From Arenibacter certesii DSM 19833 (GTDB lineage Bacteria; Bacteroidota; Bacteroidia; Flavobacteriales; Flavobacteriaceae): a stretch of 64,000 nucleotides of DNA. Both the position numbers and the translations under genes were made by a program. Of this stretch, positions 27,359-35,512 are shown piece by piece. The stretch lies in the NCBI RefSeq assembly GCF_000429545.1, contig NZ_AUCB01000004.1, forward strand, positions 155,464 to 219,463. The letters are read 5' to 3'. Each line of letters starts with the position of its first letter. Within the stretch, counting starts at the first letter, position 1. Under the pieces are notes generated by a model, which ran no database searches, was not told the origin of the DNA, and saw nothing but the letters and a program-made list of their open reading frames with translations.

Positions 27359-27721
27359 ATTCTTATATCTAACGGGTGAAATGTCTTGATCTATTTTACG
27401 CTTCTGTTTGTCTTTGTAAGAAGGTGGTGTTGCAGCTTTGTGTGCCTTAGGTTGGGCGGATGTTACCGGTTTTGGTAAGCTAGTTTCAGGGTCTATAGGG
27501 TTTTCTTTAGTTCCGCGGTAGTGAATGACCATGCCGTTTAGGAAATTTCTTAAAATCTGATCCCCACACTCCACATAATTGGGGTGGTCTTCCTTTCTAA
27601 AAAAAGCACCTAACTCACTTTTAGTTATTTTAAAATCTACTAGAGCTAAAATATCTACTATCTCATCATTTCGAAGCTTTAGGGCTACCCGCAACTTTTT
27701 TAGAATATCGTTATTGGTCAT
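27344..27721 (-). CDS. DUF1456 (YehS-like) protein, single-repeat form
   Basis: A 125-residue protein starting at ATG 27721 (MTNNDILKKLRVALKLRNDEI). One DUF1456 repeat is visible (about 1-66, ending ECGDQILRNFLNGMVIHYRG). E. coli YehS carries two such repeats; here the second half is replaced by a low-complexity tail rich in Pro, Lys and Thr ending in a basic KNKKKS. Basic tails of this sort suggest nucleic-acid contact, but function is unknown. Confidence 0.82.
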   Translation of the reverse strand: MTNNDILKKLRVALKLRNDEIVDILALVDFKITKSELGAFFRKEDHPNYVECGDQILRNFLNGMVIHYRGTKENPIDPETSLPKPVTSAQPKAHKAATPPSYKDKQKRKIDQDISPVRYKNKKKS

Positions 27722-27844
27722 GCTGTAATTTTTTGGCAAGATATTACAAAAAATAAACTCAACAGCCATCTGTTTCTTATTTTACAATGGTATTGGCCGT
27801 TTTTACTAAAATATTTAATGTAATTTAGAATAAAACATTCATGT

Positions 27845-28246
27845 ATGAATACGCAGAAAGAGAAATTGAGCCTCTTAACAGAAATGATTGCTTTTGCTAA
27901 AGCAGATAGAGCCATTAAAGATGCTGAGTATCAATTTCTAGTGCAGGTTGCTAATCAATTGGGGGTAGATAAAGAAACCTTTAATGCGCTATTTCATAAC
28001 AAAGTGGAAAAAGTGGTGCCCCGCTCAGAGGGAGAGCGGATTCTGCAGTTTCACCGCTTGGTGCTATTAATGAATGTAGATGAGGAGCAAACTTCAACTG
28101 AAGTGGAAAGGCTCCATAATATCGGATTGCGATTCGGATTGCCGCATACCGCTATCGATCAGGTGCTTAAAGTAATGCACAATTATCCCAATAAGGTGGT
28201 TCCACCGAATGTATTGATCAACATTTTTAAAGCGCACTATAACTAA
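27845..28246 (+). CDS. TerB-like helical protein
   Basis: A 133-residue protein with the TerB-type helical domain: KLSLLTEMIAFAKADRAIKDAEYQFLVQVANQLGVDKETFNALF resembles the pattern in which an acidic residue follows DR/DG in the first helices. Family members occur in tellurite-resistance and many unrelated contexts; this stand-alone form is common in Flavobacteriaceae with no known role. Divergent from the DUF1456 gene; the intergenic region is 123 bp. Confidence 0.72.
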   Translation: MNTQKEKLSLLTEMIAFAKADRAIKDAEYQFLVQVANQLGVDKETFNALFHNKVEKVVPRSEGERILQFHRLVLLMNVDEEQTSTEVERLHNIGLRFGLPHTAIDQVLKVMHNYPNKVVPPNVLINIFKAHYN

Positions 28247-28299
28247 AGCGCAGCTTTATAGATCCTATTTGCCCTATTTTATCTCCTGTCCTCACTGTT

Positions 28300-28348
28300 A
28301 AGTGACATTATGTCGCTAACAATACCTGTAAAACCGACATAACGGCAG
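28300..28348. promoter_or_regulatory. clustered inverted GACAT/ATGTC repeats upstream of hsp20
   Basis: AGTGACAT-T-ATGTCGCT (28301-28317) is a near-palindrome and a further CGACAT follows at about 28334-28339, which also pairs with the ATGTCG of the first element. Location 20-60 bp upstream of a sigma-54-like promoter suits an activator-binding site. Confidence 0.4.
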
Positions 28349-28358
28349 TATTTTGGCG

Positions 28359-28376
28359 CTGGTATAGGTTTTGCAA
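28359..28376 (+). promoter_or_regulatory. sigma-54 (RpoN)-like promoter for hsp20
   Basis: CTGG-N10-GC with TTTTGCA at the -12 side: GG at 28361-28362 and GC at 28373-28374 have the exact 10-nt separation required by sigma-54. The -24 element departs from TGGCAC (TGGTAT). It lies 50 bp before the hsp20 ATG, and no TAnnTTTG element is visible there. Confidence 0.5.
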
Positions 28377-28426
28377 TTATCCTCATGAACAAAAGAAAAA
28401 ATAAGTCTAATTAAAAAATAAAGATC

Positions 28427-28852
28427 ATGAGTATAGTAAAAAGAAATAACGTTGTTTTTCCATCCTTAATGAATGAAATTTTAAGACCGGATTGGTTTGG
28501 TGGTATGGATAGTTTTAATCACAATACACCTGCAGTTAACGTAAAGGAAAACGAAACTGGATTTGAGTTGGAAATGGCTATTCCAGGAAGGAAAAAAGAA
28601 GATTTTAAAGTAGAGATCGATAACGAAGTTCTCACCATTTCTTCTGAGGTTGAAACCGAGGATACTAAGAATGAGGATAATTACACTAGAAGAGAGTTCT
28701 CTTTCAGTTCCTTTAAACGTGTATTTACGTTGCCTGAAACGGTAAACCTAGATAAAATTGATGCCTCTTACGAAGACGGAATCTTAAAATTTGTAATGCC
28801 TAAGAAGGAAGAAGCTTTGCCAAAACCTAAAAGAGCAATTACAGTAGCATAA
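28427..28852 (+). CDS. Hsp20/alpha-crystallin small heat-shock protein
   Basis: A 141-residue ATP-independent holdase. The alpha-crystallin domain spans about 32-130: PAVNVKENETGFELEMAIPGRKKEDFKVEIDNEVLTISSEVE at its start and the signature DASYEDGILKFVMPKKEE near the end, with a C-terminal Ile-Thr-Val (IxV-like) tail for oligomerisation. The promoter looks sigma-54-dependent with upstream inverted repeats, so stress induction through an enhancer-binding protein is a reasonable guess. A strong terminator follows. Confidence 0.95.
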   Translation: MSIVKRNNVVFPSLMNEILRPDWFGGMDSFNHNTPAVNVKENETGFELEMAIPGRKKEDFKVEIDNEVLTISSEVETEDTKNEDNYTRREFSFSSFKRVFTLPETVNLDKIDASYEDGILKFVMPKKEEALPKPKRAITVA

Positions 28853-28911
28853 GTTTAGATTGAATTTCCCTGTTCTCAGGGAAGGTTTTCATAGTTTGGT
28901 TGGTTAGTTGG

Positions 28912-28950
28912 GGAAGGCGCTTTAAGCAATTAAAGCGCCTTCCTTTTTTT
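28912..28950 (+). terminator. intrinsic terminator after hsp20
   Basis: GGAAGGCGCTTTAA (28912-28925) and TTAAAGCGCCTTCC (28930-28943) form a perfect 14-bp stem with a 4-nt loop and a T7 tail. Confidence 0.95.
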
Positions 28951-29113
28951 ATACGGTTCAGTAGTAATCCACCTTCTATTTTCCTGATAGTTTAAACAAA
29001 CTATGATGTTTGTTAAAAATCTTATCTTAGTCAAAATTAACTAAAGGTGTTAGTTCCTATACGTGGACGTCCCCATCTGTTTTAAAAACCCCAAACGATA
29101 ATATAGATACCTT

Positions 29114-30940
29114 ATGAGCCAATTGTTTTTAAAATCCTTATTGACTTTTTGTGCTGTTGCCTTATTCATTTCTTGTAAAGAGGAAGGAGTAAAAATAGTT
29201 ACGGAAAAGGAAATTGCTGTAGAATCTAAGAAAGTTTACGACTTCCTACAGAAAAGTTTTGATGATAGAGTAGATAGGTATCCGGAGTTTCAAACAAGAC
29301 TTGGAATTAAGAAGGATTACGGAAAATTGAATGATAATTCTCCTGCTCTAGAAGAAGAAATTCTAAAAATGAACAAGGAACATCTAAATTGGTTAATACA
29401 TTCGGTTAATGTAGAGGCACTTTCAGAGGACGTATTGTTAAGTTATAATCTCTATAAGCAAAATGTAGAAAACCATATTGCGGATTATAAGTACAGACTA
29501 CACAATTACCCCGTAAATCAGATGTTTGGAGCGCAAGCAGATAAGCCAGCATTTTTGATAAATATGCATCGGATTGATGATATTAAGGATGCTGAAGCCT
29601 ATATATCTAGGTTAAATGGTTTTAAAACGTTTTTCTACCAATTGGTAGCAAATTTAAAAGAACGTGAAGCCATTGGGGTGGTGCCGCCAAAATTTGTATT
29701 TGATAAGGTGATAGTGGATTCGGAAAATATACTGATTGGAGGACCTTTTGATTCTAGTGAAGAACCAAGTACCTTAATGGAAGATTTCCTGAATAAGATA
29801 GACAAGTTAGATCTAGATGCTGAGACCAGGTCCAAATTGGAAACTGAAGCAAAACAAGCGTTATTAACTTCAGTAAAACCAGCTTATACTGCTTTGATTT
29901 CTTTTATGAATGAACAAAAGGAAAGAGCAAATTCCGATCACGGTGCGTGGAAATTCCCCGATGGAGAGGCATTCTATAACAATGCGCTTAAAAGAACAAC
30001 CACAACCGATCTAACAGCAGATGAAATTCACGAAATAGGTTTGAGTGAAGTGGCTAGGATCCATGGGGAAATAGAAGTTATTCGCAAGAAGGTAGATTTT
30101 GAAGGAACACAGCAAGACTTTTTTCAGTTTATGAGAACGGACCCTCAATTTTATTATAGCGAGGACAAATCTGGGAAAGAAGCGTATATCAAGGAAGCAG
30201 TGCGATTAATAGAAACTATGAAAACGCGATTGGATGAAATATTCATATCTAAGCCAAAAGCAGATATCATGGTAAAAGCAGTAGAGCCATTTAGAGAAAA
30301 ATCGGCAGGAAAAGCATTCTATAGTCGTCCTGCAGCTGATGGATCCAGACCGGGAATCTATTATGCCAACCTATATGATATGGAATCTATGCCCTCTTAT
30401 CAAATGGAAGCCTTGGCCTATCACGAAGGAATTCCTGGGCATCATATGCAATTGGCAATTCAGCAAGAATTAGAAGAAGTACCCATGTTTAGAAAGTTTG
30501 GAGGTTATACCGCATACTCTGAAGGATGGGGATTGTATTCCGAGTTAATTCCAAAAGAAATGGGCTTCTATGCCGACCCTTATTCAGATTTTGGGCGTTT
30601 AGCTATGGAATTATGGAGAGCATGTAGATTAGTAGTGGACACAGGCATTCACAGCAAAAAATGGACCCGGGAAGTGGGTATTAAATATTATACGGAAAAT
30701 ACCCCAAATGCGGAGTTAGATGCCATTAAAATGGTAGAAAGGCATATAGTAATGCCAGGTCAAGCAACAGCATATAAGATTGGGATGTTAAAAATTGTAG
30801 AACTGCGCGAAAAAGCAAAAGAAGCTCTAGGAGATAAATTTGATATTAGAGAATTCCATGAAGTAGTGCTTTCCCAAGGTGCTATCCCACTAAATGTGTT
30901 GGAGGACTTTGTAGATGAGTATATCGCTTCTAAAAAATAA
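29114..30940 (+). CDS. DUF885-family lipoprotein metallopeptidase
   Basis: A 608-residue lipoprotein (lipobox FISC, Cys21) of the DUF885 family, helical zinc-peptidase-like proteins related to M32/M2-type gluzincins. The metal motif is YHEGIPGHHMQ (His437-Glu438...His443-His444) and further conserved blocks are RSYxAD-like SRPAADGSRPGIYYANLYD and YTAYSEGWGLYSE, which supplies the downstream Glu ligand. It likely works at the cell envelope; peptide substrate unknown. The next gene starts 11 bp after the stop. Confidence 0.87.
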   Translation: MSQLFLKSLLTFCAVALFISCKEEGVKIVTEKEIAVESKKVYDFLQKSFDDRVDRYPEFQTRLGIKKDYGKLNDNSPALEEEILKMNKEHLNWLIHSVNVEALSEDVLLSYNLYKQNVENHIADYKYRLHNYPVNQMFGAQADKPAFLINMHRIDDIKDAEAYISRLNGFKTFFYQLVANLKEREAIGVVPPKFVFDKVIVDSENILIGGPFDSSEEPSTLMEDFLNKIDKLDLDAETRSKLETEAKQALLTSVKPAYTALISFMNEQKERANSDHGAWKFPDGEAFYNNALKRTTTTDLTADEIHEIGLSEVARIHGEIEVIRKKVDFEGTQQDFFQFMRTDPQFYYSEDKSGKEAYIKEAVRLIETMKTRLDEIFISKPKADIMVKAVEPFREKSAGKAFYSRPAADGSRPGIYYANLYDMESMPSYQMEALAYHEGIPGHHMQLAIQQELEEVPMFRKFGGYTAYSEGWGLYSELIPKEMGFYADPYSDFGRLAMELWRACRLVVDTGIHSKKWTREVGIKYYTENTPNAELDAIKMVERHIVMPGQATAYKIGMLKIVELREKAKEALGDKFDIREFHEVVLSQGAIPLNVLEDFVDEYIASKK

Positions 30941-30951
30941 AATATACTACT

Positions 30952-31494
30952 ATGGATAAAGCGCTACAAACCATGATTGACAATATGCCTGAGAAAACAG
31001 GCAAATCTTTAGGGGAATGGAAAAAAATACTAAAAGAAAAATCCTTTGCCAAACATACAGAAGGGGTAAATTATTTGAAGGCGGAGTATCAGGTTACCCA
31101 CGGATTTGCCAATACTATTGTTACACTTTCCAAGGAAGAAGATAGCACTTATGAAGACCTTGTGGTAAGTCAGTATAAAGGCAAGGAGCATTTATTTCCC
31201 ATTTATGAAAAACTCATTACCTATATTAAAACGTTGGGCGCTGATATAACAATAACACCCAAAAAAGGAAGTGTTAGCATTGTACGGAAGCGACAATTTG
31301 TATTGATTAAACCGGCGACCAAAACAAGAATCGATTTAGGACTTAAGCTCAAGGATAAGCCTACCACGGAAAAGCTAGAAAATTCTGGTCCTTTTGGTAC
31401 TATGTGCACCCATAGAGTACAGCTATTTGGTTTGGATGATATTGATGCGCAACTAAAAGATTGGATTCAGGAGGCTTACTATAAATCGGTTTAA
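30952..31494 (+). CDS. DUF4287 + DUF5655 protein
   Basis: A 180-residue cytosolic protein. The N-terminal about 60 residues (MIDNMPEKTGKSLGEWKKILKEKSFAKHTEGVNYLKAEYQVTHGFAN) match DUF4287, and the rest (PIYEKLITYIKTLGADITITPKKGSVSIVRKRQFVLIKPATKTRIDLGLKL...HRVQLFG) matches DUF5655, a domain also found at the C-terminus of some restriction-related and hypothetical proteins. No catalytic residues are obvious. It is 11 bp behind the DUF885 gene and 26 bp before the lipocalin, so a three-gene operon is likely. Confidence 0.8.
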   Translation: MDKALQTMIDNMPEKTGKSLGEWKKILKEKSFAKHTEGVNYLKAEYQVTHGFANTIVTLSKEEDSTYEDLVVSQYKGKEHLFPIYEKLITYIKTLGADITITPKKGSVSIVRKRQFVLIKPATKTRIDLGLKLKDKPTTEKLENSGPFGTMCTHRVQLFGLDDIDAQLKDWIQEAYYKSV

Positions 31495-31520
31495 GGACTG
31501 CAATCGCTAACTTCACAACT

Positions 31521-32060
31521 ATGAAAATTACTAAACTTATTTACATACCACTAATAAGCATTATGATGATGGGACTTTTCTCTTGTGCTACTATACCTAA
31601 AGGGGCAGTAGCAGTGAAACCTTTTGACAAAGAAAAATATTTGGGCCAATGGTATGAGATCGCTAGGCTGGATTTTAAGTTTGAAAGGAATCTGAACAAT
31701 ACCACCGCAACCTATTCTTTAAATGACGATGGTACCATTAAGGTGGATAATCAGGGGTATAATACCAAGAAGGAAGAGTGGACCCAAGCAATTGGGAAAG
31801 CTAAGTTTATTGGGGAAGATACCATTGCCAAGCTGAAAGTATCCTTTTTTGGGCCATTTTTTTCTGGATACAATGTTATTGCATTGGATGAGGAGTACAA
31901 GTATGCGATGGTAGCAGGGAAAAACCTAAAATACTTATGGATCCTTTCTCGGGAGACCCAACTCCCCAAAAATATAAAAAACAACTATCTAAAGATTGCT
32001 GAGGATATTGGATATAATACCTCGGACCTACTTTGGGTGGAGCACAATAAGCAGCAATAA
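31521..32060 (+). CDS. Blc-type bacterial lipocalin lipoprotein
   Basis: A 179-residue lipoprotein (lipobox LFSC, Cys22) with a lipocalin barrel. KYLGQWYEIARLDFKFERNLNN is the first structurally conserved region (GxW) and YKYAMVAGKNLKYLWILSRET the second/third (TDY-like and R). Blc proteins bind lysophospholipids or fatty acids at the outer membrane. Last gene of the probable DUF885-DUF4287-lipocalin unit. Confidence 0.9.
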   Translation: MKITKLIYIPLISIMMMGLFSCATIPKGAVAVKPFDKEKYLGQWYEIARLDFKFERNLNNTTATYSLNDDGTIKVDNQGYNTKKEEWTQAIGKAKFIGEDTIAKLKVSFFGPFFSGYNVIALDEEYKYAMVAGKNLKYLWILSRETQLPKNIKNNYLKIAEDIGYNTSDLLWVEHNKQQ

Positions 32061-32182
32061 AGGTTCTCCTTTACAACACGTTAGACACGCCTTTTACCGT
32101 TTCTAAGAATCCGTTCACGATCTTTCTATTTTATTGTAGGAAATAGAGGCCCTGGAGAAACAAATGGATACTCGTAAATATT

Positions 32183-32773
32183 ATGACACCAAGACAAATC
32201 GAAAAAATTAAAACCAAAATAAGAAGTATTAGAGCTACTTTGGTTGCGGAGAAAAGAAAGTATGGTGGGTTCGACGATAGTCGTGGTTTAAGATATATGC
32301 CGCCTGAACTCTTTATAAAAATTCAGGATTACAAAGGTGGTCTGACCTATTTGAGATGGTTTGATAAGAATTTTAATGATGATATGGGAATGCCCAACTT
32401 CCTATTTGAATGGCTTATAATTCTCTTTAAAACAAAAAATCTGAAAGGAGCGGAGGAAAAGGCTTATCAAGTATTCTTTGCCAATTCATACCTATTTGAT
32501 AAATACTTTGGCAGAAAAATAGTTCCAATTGAAAAATATGAATATTCCAATTGGGCAATTCCGGAATTTGCTGAGCATTTTAACTATAATTCAGATCAAA
32601 AAGAACTTTCCGATTTTACTGATTGGTTGAAAGCATTTGAAAGTTCTGAATCCTTTCTTAGAAAGAAGCATAACTATATCGTGACCTCCAAAAAGCTAAA
32701 GAATGTTAATGATATGGAAGCTAGAAAACAATTATTGGCAGAGCTTAGACAAATTGAGTCAGAATTGAATTAA
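32183..32773 (+). CDS. conserved protein of unknown function
   Basis: A 196-residue soluble protein, mostly helical and charged, without signal peptide or membrane helix. The centre YMPPELFIKIQDYKGGLTYLRWFDKNFNDDMGMPNFLFEWLIILFKTKNLKGAEEKAYQVFF looks like TPR-type helical pairs, and the C-terminus (VNDMEARKQLLAELRQIESEL) a short coiled coil. I do not recognise a named family. It stands alone, just upstream of a repeat-containing region. Confidence 0.65.
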   Translation: MTPRQIEKIKTKIRSIRATLVAEKRKYGGFDDSRGLRYMPPELFIKIQDYKGGLTYLRWFDKNFNDDMGMPNFLFEWLIILFKTKNLKGAEEKAYQVFFANSYLFDKYFGRKIVPIEKYEYSNWAIPEFAEHFNYNSDQKELSDFTDWLKAFESSESFLRKKHNYIVTSKKLKNVNDMEARKQLLAELRQIESELN

Positions 32774-33193
32774 AAAAATAAGTCGGCCTACCTTACAATA
32801 GTAAGCCTAACATATATTGATAGGTTTACGAAAAGTACCTACCTAGACCCTTTTACCAACGGGCAATTTGGGATCAATTAGAAATTGGACTCTATTCCAG
32901 TATTCCAAAATGGTGGCCAAACTATTGAGGGCATTCGTTTTAGTATATTGAAAGCCTTTTGTTCCATAATATCCCCTTATTTTGTATATAAGAAGGATAA
33001 GCGTGCCGTTAGGTATGGTATATAAGAATTCCAGCATCTAGATGCCATATTATTTAAGTTAATTAACTAAAAGACCTATATTATATAGGATGCAAAATAT
33101 ATATCAAAAACTTACTTTATGCATTAGCTATGATTAATGATTTAGCATTCAGGATAGATTGGGATATTACACTAAATTAGCAACTTTGATAAT
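32774..33193. other. about 420-bp non-coding region containing one copy of a diverged repeat
   Basis: No gene recognised. From about 32885 to 33052 it holds the first copy of the repeat described separately, followed by AT-rich sequence with the palindrome AGTTAATTAACT at about 33059-33070. A 64-codon leftward frame across the repeat is not supported as coding. Confidence 0.5.
32885..33052. repeat. diverged intergenic repeat, copy 1
   Basis: Aligns in order with 33787-33962 through shared blocks: GGACtCTATTcCAG, CCAAAA...GG, TTCgTTTTAG, AGCCttTTGtTCCATA, GTGCCgTTAGgTATG and finally ATGCCATATT. The two copies are in the same orientation, 0.9 kb apart, and flank the toxin-antitoxin remnant. 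Confidence 0.5.
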
Positions 33194-33226
33194 ATGGATA
33201 TAAATCTATAAAATTAGAAAATCGAA

Positions 33227-33427
33227 TTGATTCAGTGGCTTTCAACGTTGAACGATATGTCTTTAATTGATAAGTTGATGAAGTTGAGAGAAGAAGAAAG
33301 TACTGATTGGTGGGATGAGATAGCTTCGCTCGAAAAAGAATCTATTGAGAAAGGAATGCAAGATGCCAATGACGGAAAACTAACTTCTCACTCAACCGCA
33401 AAGAATGCCCATGAGAAGTGGCTATAA
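33227..33427 (+). CDS. antitoxin of a ParE/RelE-type pair (start uncertain)
   Basis: About 66 residues ending KNAHEKWL, with the pattern LIDKLMKLREEESTDWWDEIASLEKESIEKGMQDANDGKLTSHS common to Bacteroidota antitoxins encoded directly before RelE/ParE toxins. The C-terminal 'DANxGKLTxHSxAxxxxEKWL' is the toxin-contacting tail. An in-frame ATG at 33194 begins MDINL but is separated from the rest by TAA (33209-33211) and TAG (33215-33217); therefore only a TTG at 33227 could start it, and the N-terminus may be damaged. The toxin start overlaps its end. Confidence 0.6.
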   Translation: MIQWLSTLNDMSLIDKLMKLREEESTDWWDEIASLEKESIEKGMQDANDGKLTSHSTAKNAHEKWL

Positions 33428-33712
33428 AATTTTATGGACTGATCACGCGCTAACCGCACTAGAAGAGACTATTAAATATTTGGAAACCAATTGGACTGAA
33501 CGAGAGTTGAGAAATTTTTCTGCAAAACCCGAACACACCATTGAATTATTATCTAAAACTCCTGAACTATTCCCTTCTTCAACAGAAAATTGGGGATTCG
33601 AAAAGCCGTTGTTGAAAAATACAATAATCTATGTTATAGGGTTTATAATGAAAATATTGAAATCATATCCTTGTTCTCTAATCGACAAAATCCGAAAAAG
33701 AAAGGAGTATAA
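33411..33712 (+). pseudogene. ParE/RelE-type toxin, frameshifted
   Basis: The first about 59 codons (MRSGYKILWTDHALTALEETIKYLETNWTE... LLSKTPELFPSS) match the N-terminal two thirds of a ParE/RelE-type toxin. The rest of the family sequence appears in the next frame: IRKAVVEKYNNLCYRVYNENIEIISLFSNRQNPKKKGV, stop at 33710-33712. One missing A in the AAAA tract at 33586-33589 joins the frames (GAAAAATTGGGG would be in frame). The frame that is actually open reads unrelated residues to 33725. The toxin is almost surely inactive. ATG 33411 overlaps the antitoxin gene. Confidence 0.78.
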
Positions 33713-33725
33713 TACTGCCTTATAA

Positions 33726-34219
33726 CATCAGTGTCCTTGTATAGCCCCTTGATATGATGAATAAAATTAGGCTGGCTTAGGATTCGGACCCTATTTCAGC
33801 ACTCCAAAAAGGGGGTCGAACCTATTCGGAAACTCATTTTAGCAATACGAATATAACAAGCCCTTGGTCCCATAGCGAACCCCACATTTGTAGCCCTATT
33901 GTGAGTTAAGAGGATCGCCGTGCCTTTAGTTATGACATATTAACAACACCACCTTCAAATGCCATATTCAGTACTTCACGGCAGGGATAATATCCAAATG
34001 GTTTTCCTTGTTTGACGACTCTAAACTCGTGCTAAAAGGTCCATGTCTTTGTGGTTGAGGTTCCAAGATTATCAATAGAAACATTAAAGCAAACAACCCT
34101 GTTATAAATATTACTACTATGTAATAAAATCACTATTTTTATTGCAGTAGTATTTTCTTACTGATAAAATAAGCTTGTAAGAAGACCTTCTACCACAACC
34201 AAACCAAACCAAAATTTAA
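33726..34219. other. about 500-bp non-coding region with second repeat copy and a hairpin
   Basis: No gene recognised. It contains the second copy of the repeat (33787-33962), a GC-mixed tail, and a 7-bp hairpin TACTACT...AGTAGTA (34112-34118 and 34146-34152) whose interior also pairs as AATAAAAT with ATTTTTATT. The hairpin is about 70 bp before the next start codon. Confidence 0.45.
33787..33962. repeat. diverged intergenic repeat, copy 2
   Basis: Same orientation as the copy at 32885-33052, with the blocks GGACcCTATTtCAG, CCAAAAaGGGGG, TcATTTTAG, AGCCCTTGGTCCCATA, GTGCCtTTAGtTATG and ATGCCATATT in the same order. It lies 75 bp after the broken toxin. Confidence 0.5.
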
Positions 34220-34223
34220 AACC

Positions 34224-34880
34224 ATGAAGAGTATAATTGTGCTTTTGTTATTATTGTTAAGTAACACGCAATTGGTTAGTCAAAATAAAACTGACTTAAG
34301 AAGCGATAAGGCGTTTACCAAAGTTTTTAAGGATATCGAAATAAATGGTCTAAATGCGATGGTTCAGTACGTGGACCAAATGGTTTTAGAATATGGACAC
34401 TCAACCGATATCAATGAAGCCTATCATTTTTATTTTGAAGGAATTAAACAAGCGCCAAATAAGATTCCATTTAGAGAAGACGCAAAATATGAATTTTTAA
34501 AAAGTCTAGATTCCCTTCAGTTGTCCACCGTATGGCGATTTGAAAGAGACATCGTCATGATAAGAATTAAGGATACTGTTTATAGAAATCTTAAAAATTT
34601 CCCACAATTGTACATCAAACCATTTAGTAAGTATATGTTATATCTTGAAAACGTAGGAAAAGGTGATGCTTATTATTATGGAATACGTAAGAAGTTTGAA
34701 AATGCTGGAGGGTTTTCAACATGCGATGCAAATTGGTTTGCTAGGAATCATTCGCGTTTTGATTTCAATATTCCTAAGAATAGATTATGGGCAGCAATCA
34801 ATCTGTTAAGTCGAGAAGAAACTACTGAAATGAAATTTAATAGGTATATAGAAAATCAAAAAGCGGAACTTGCCAAATAG
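34224..34880 (+). CDS. exported protein of unknown function
   Basis: A 218-residue protein with a signal peptide (MKSIIVLLLLLLSNTQLVSQ). The mature part is mixed helix and strand without a motif I recognise; YGIRKKFENAGGFSTCDANWFARNHSRFDF contains one Cys. Context: it follows the repeat-flanked TA remnant and precedes a small membrane protein gene by about 40 bp, so the two may be co-transcribed. Confidence 0.55.
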   Translation: MKSIIVLLLLLLSNTQLVSQNKTDLRSDKAFTKVFKDIEINGLNAMVQYVDQMVLEYGHSTDINEAYHFYFEGIKQAPNKIPFREDAKYEFLKSLDSLQLSTVWRFERDIVMIRIKDTVYRNLKNFPQLYIKPFSKYMLYLENVGKGDAYYYGIRKKFENAGGFSTCDANWFARNHSRFDFNIPKNRLWAAINLLSREETTEMKFNRYIENQKAELAK

Positions 34881-34919
34881 CGTCAATTAACAAATCAAAC
34901 ATTGATACCAACCGAAACT

Positions 34920-35309
34920 ATGCTTATTGAGTCTGCAAAATGGGTGGTGGTATTGTTCGGAGCTTTTATATTGTTAGTTGGACTCCTAATGCTGTTTAAT
35001 CCACAAAAAGCAAGATTAACATTAAGAAAAGCAGGGAGTACTAATGTTATTAACTATATGGAAATTACCCTTCGGCTGATTCCAGCAGTTTCCCTAATCG
35101 TAACCTCAGACTCTTCTAAGCTTCCAATAGGGTTTAAACTTTTAGGTTGGATTATGGTGATCACATCCCTGATGCTTTATGTAGTTCCAAGAAAAATCCA
35201 TCATCAGTTTGCAATGAAAAGTGCCGATATCCTTAAACCTAAATACATCCAAATAATTGCGCCTATTGCCTTACTATTTGGGGGTTTGATAATTTATAAT
35301 GTGCTCTAA
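34920..35309 (+). CDS. small integral membrane protein, unknown function
   Basis: A 129-residue protein with about four hydrophobic segments (about 8-27, 43-62, 70-89 and 109-128). ATG 34920 is preferred to TTG 34902, which would add six residues. KIHHQFAMKSADILKP lies between helices 3 and 4. The pattern is compatible with small DoxX-like or DUF-type membrane proteins, but no diagnostic motif is seen. Confidence 0.6.
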   Translation: MLIESAKWVVVLFGAFILLVGLLMLFNPQKARLTLRKAGSTNVINYMEITLRLIPAVSLIVTSDSSKLPIGFKLLGWIMVITSLMLYVVPRKIHHQFAMKSADILKPKYIQIIAPIALLFGGLIIYNVL

Positions 35310-35512
35310 ACGTAGCGAAGAAAGTAGGTGTTAAATAAGAGGTGTAAACCGCATAGAAGTCACTCTAAATAGTTTATTCTCTTAGTGATACTATTTACAC
35401 AAACAGCACTAAACGCTTGTAGTAAGGTCTGAAACTGCCTTAGGTTGTTATTCTGGCGGTTTATAATTAAACTACCTGCTGCAAATAATAACAAATTATG
35501 CAACCTGACTGT

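Noticed and set aside
32843..33037. 64-codon leftward ORF
   Set aside because: Lies across repeat copy 1; the matching frame in copy 2 is full of stops, so the repeat is unlikely to code.
33405..33725. Intact 106-residue toxin
   Set aside because: The last third reads out of frame; the family C-terminus is in the next frame.
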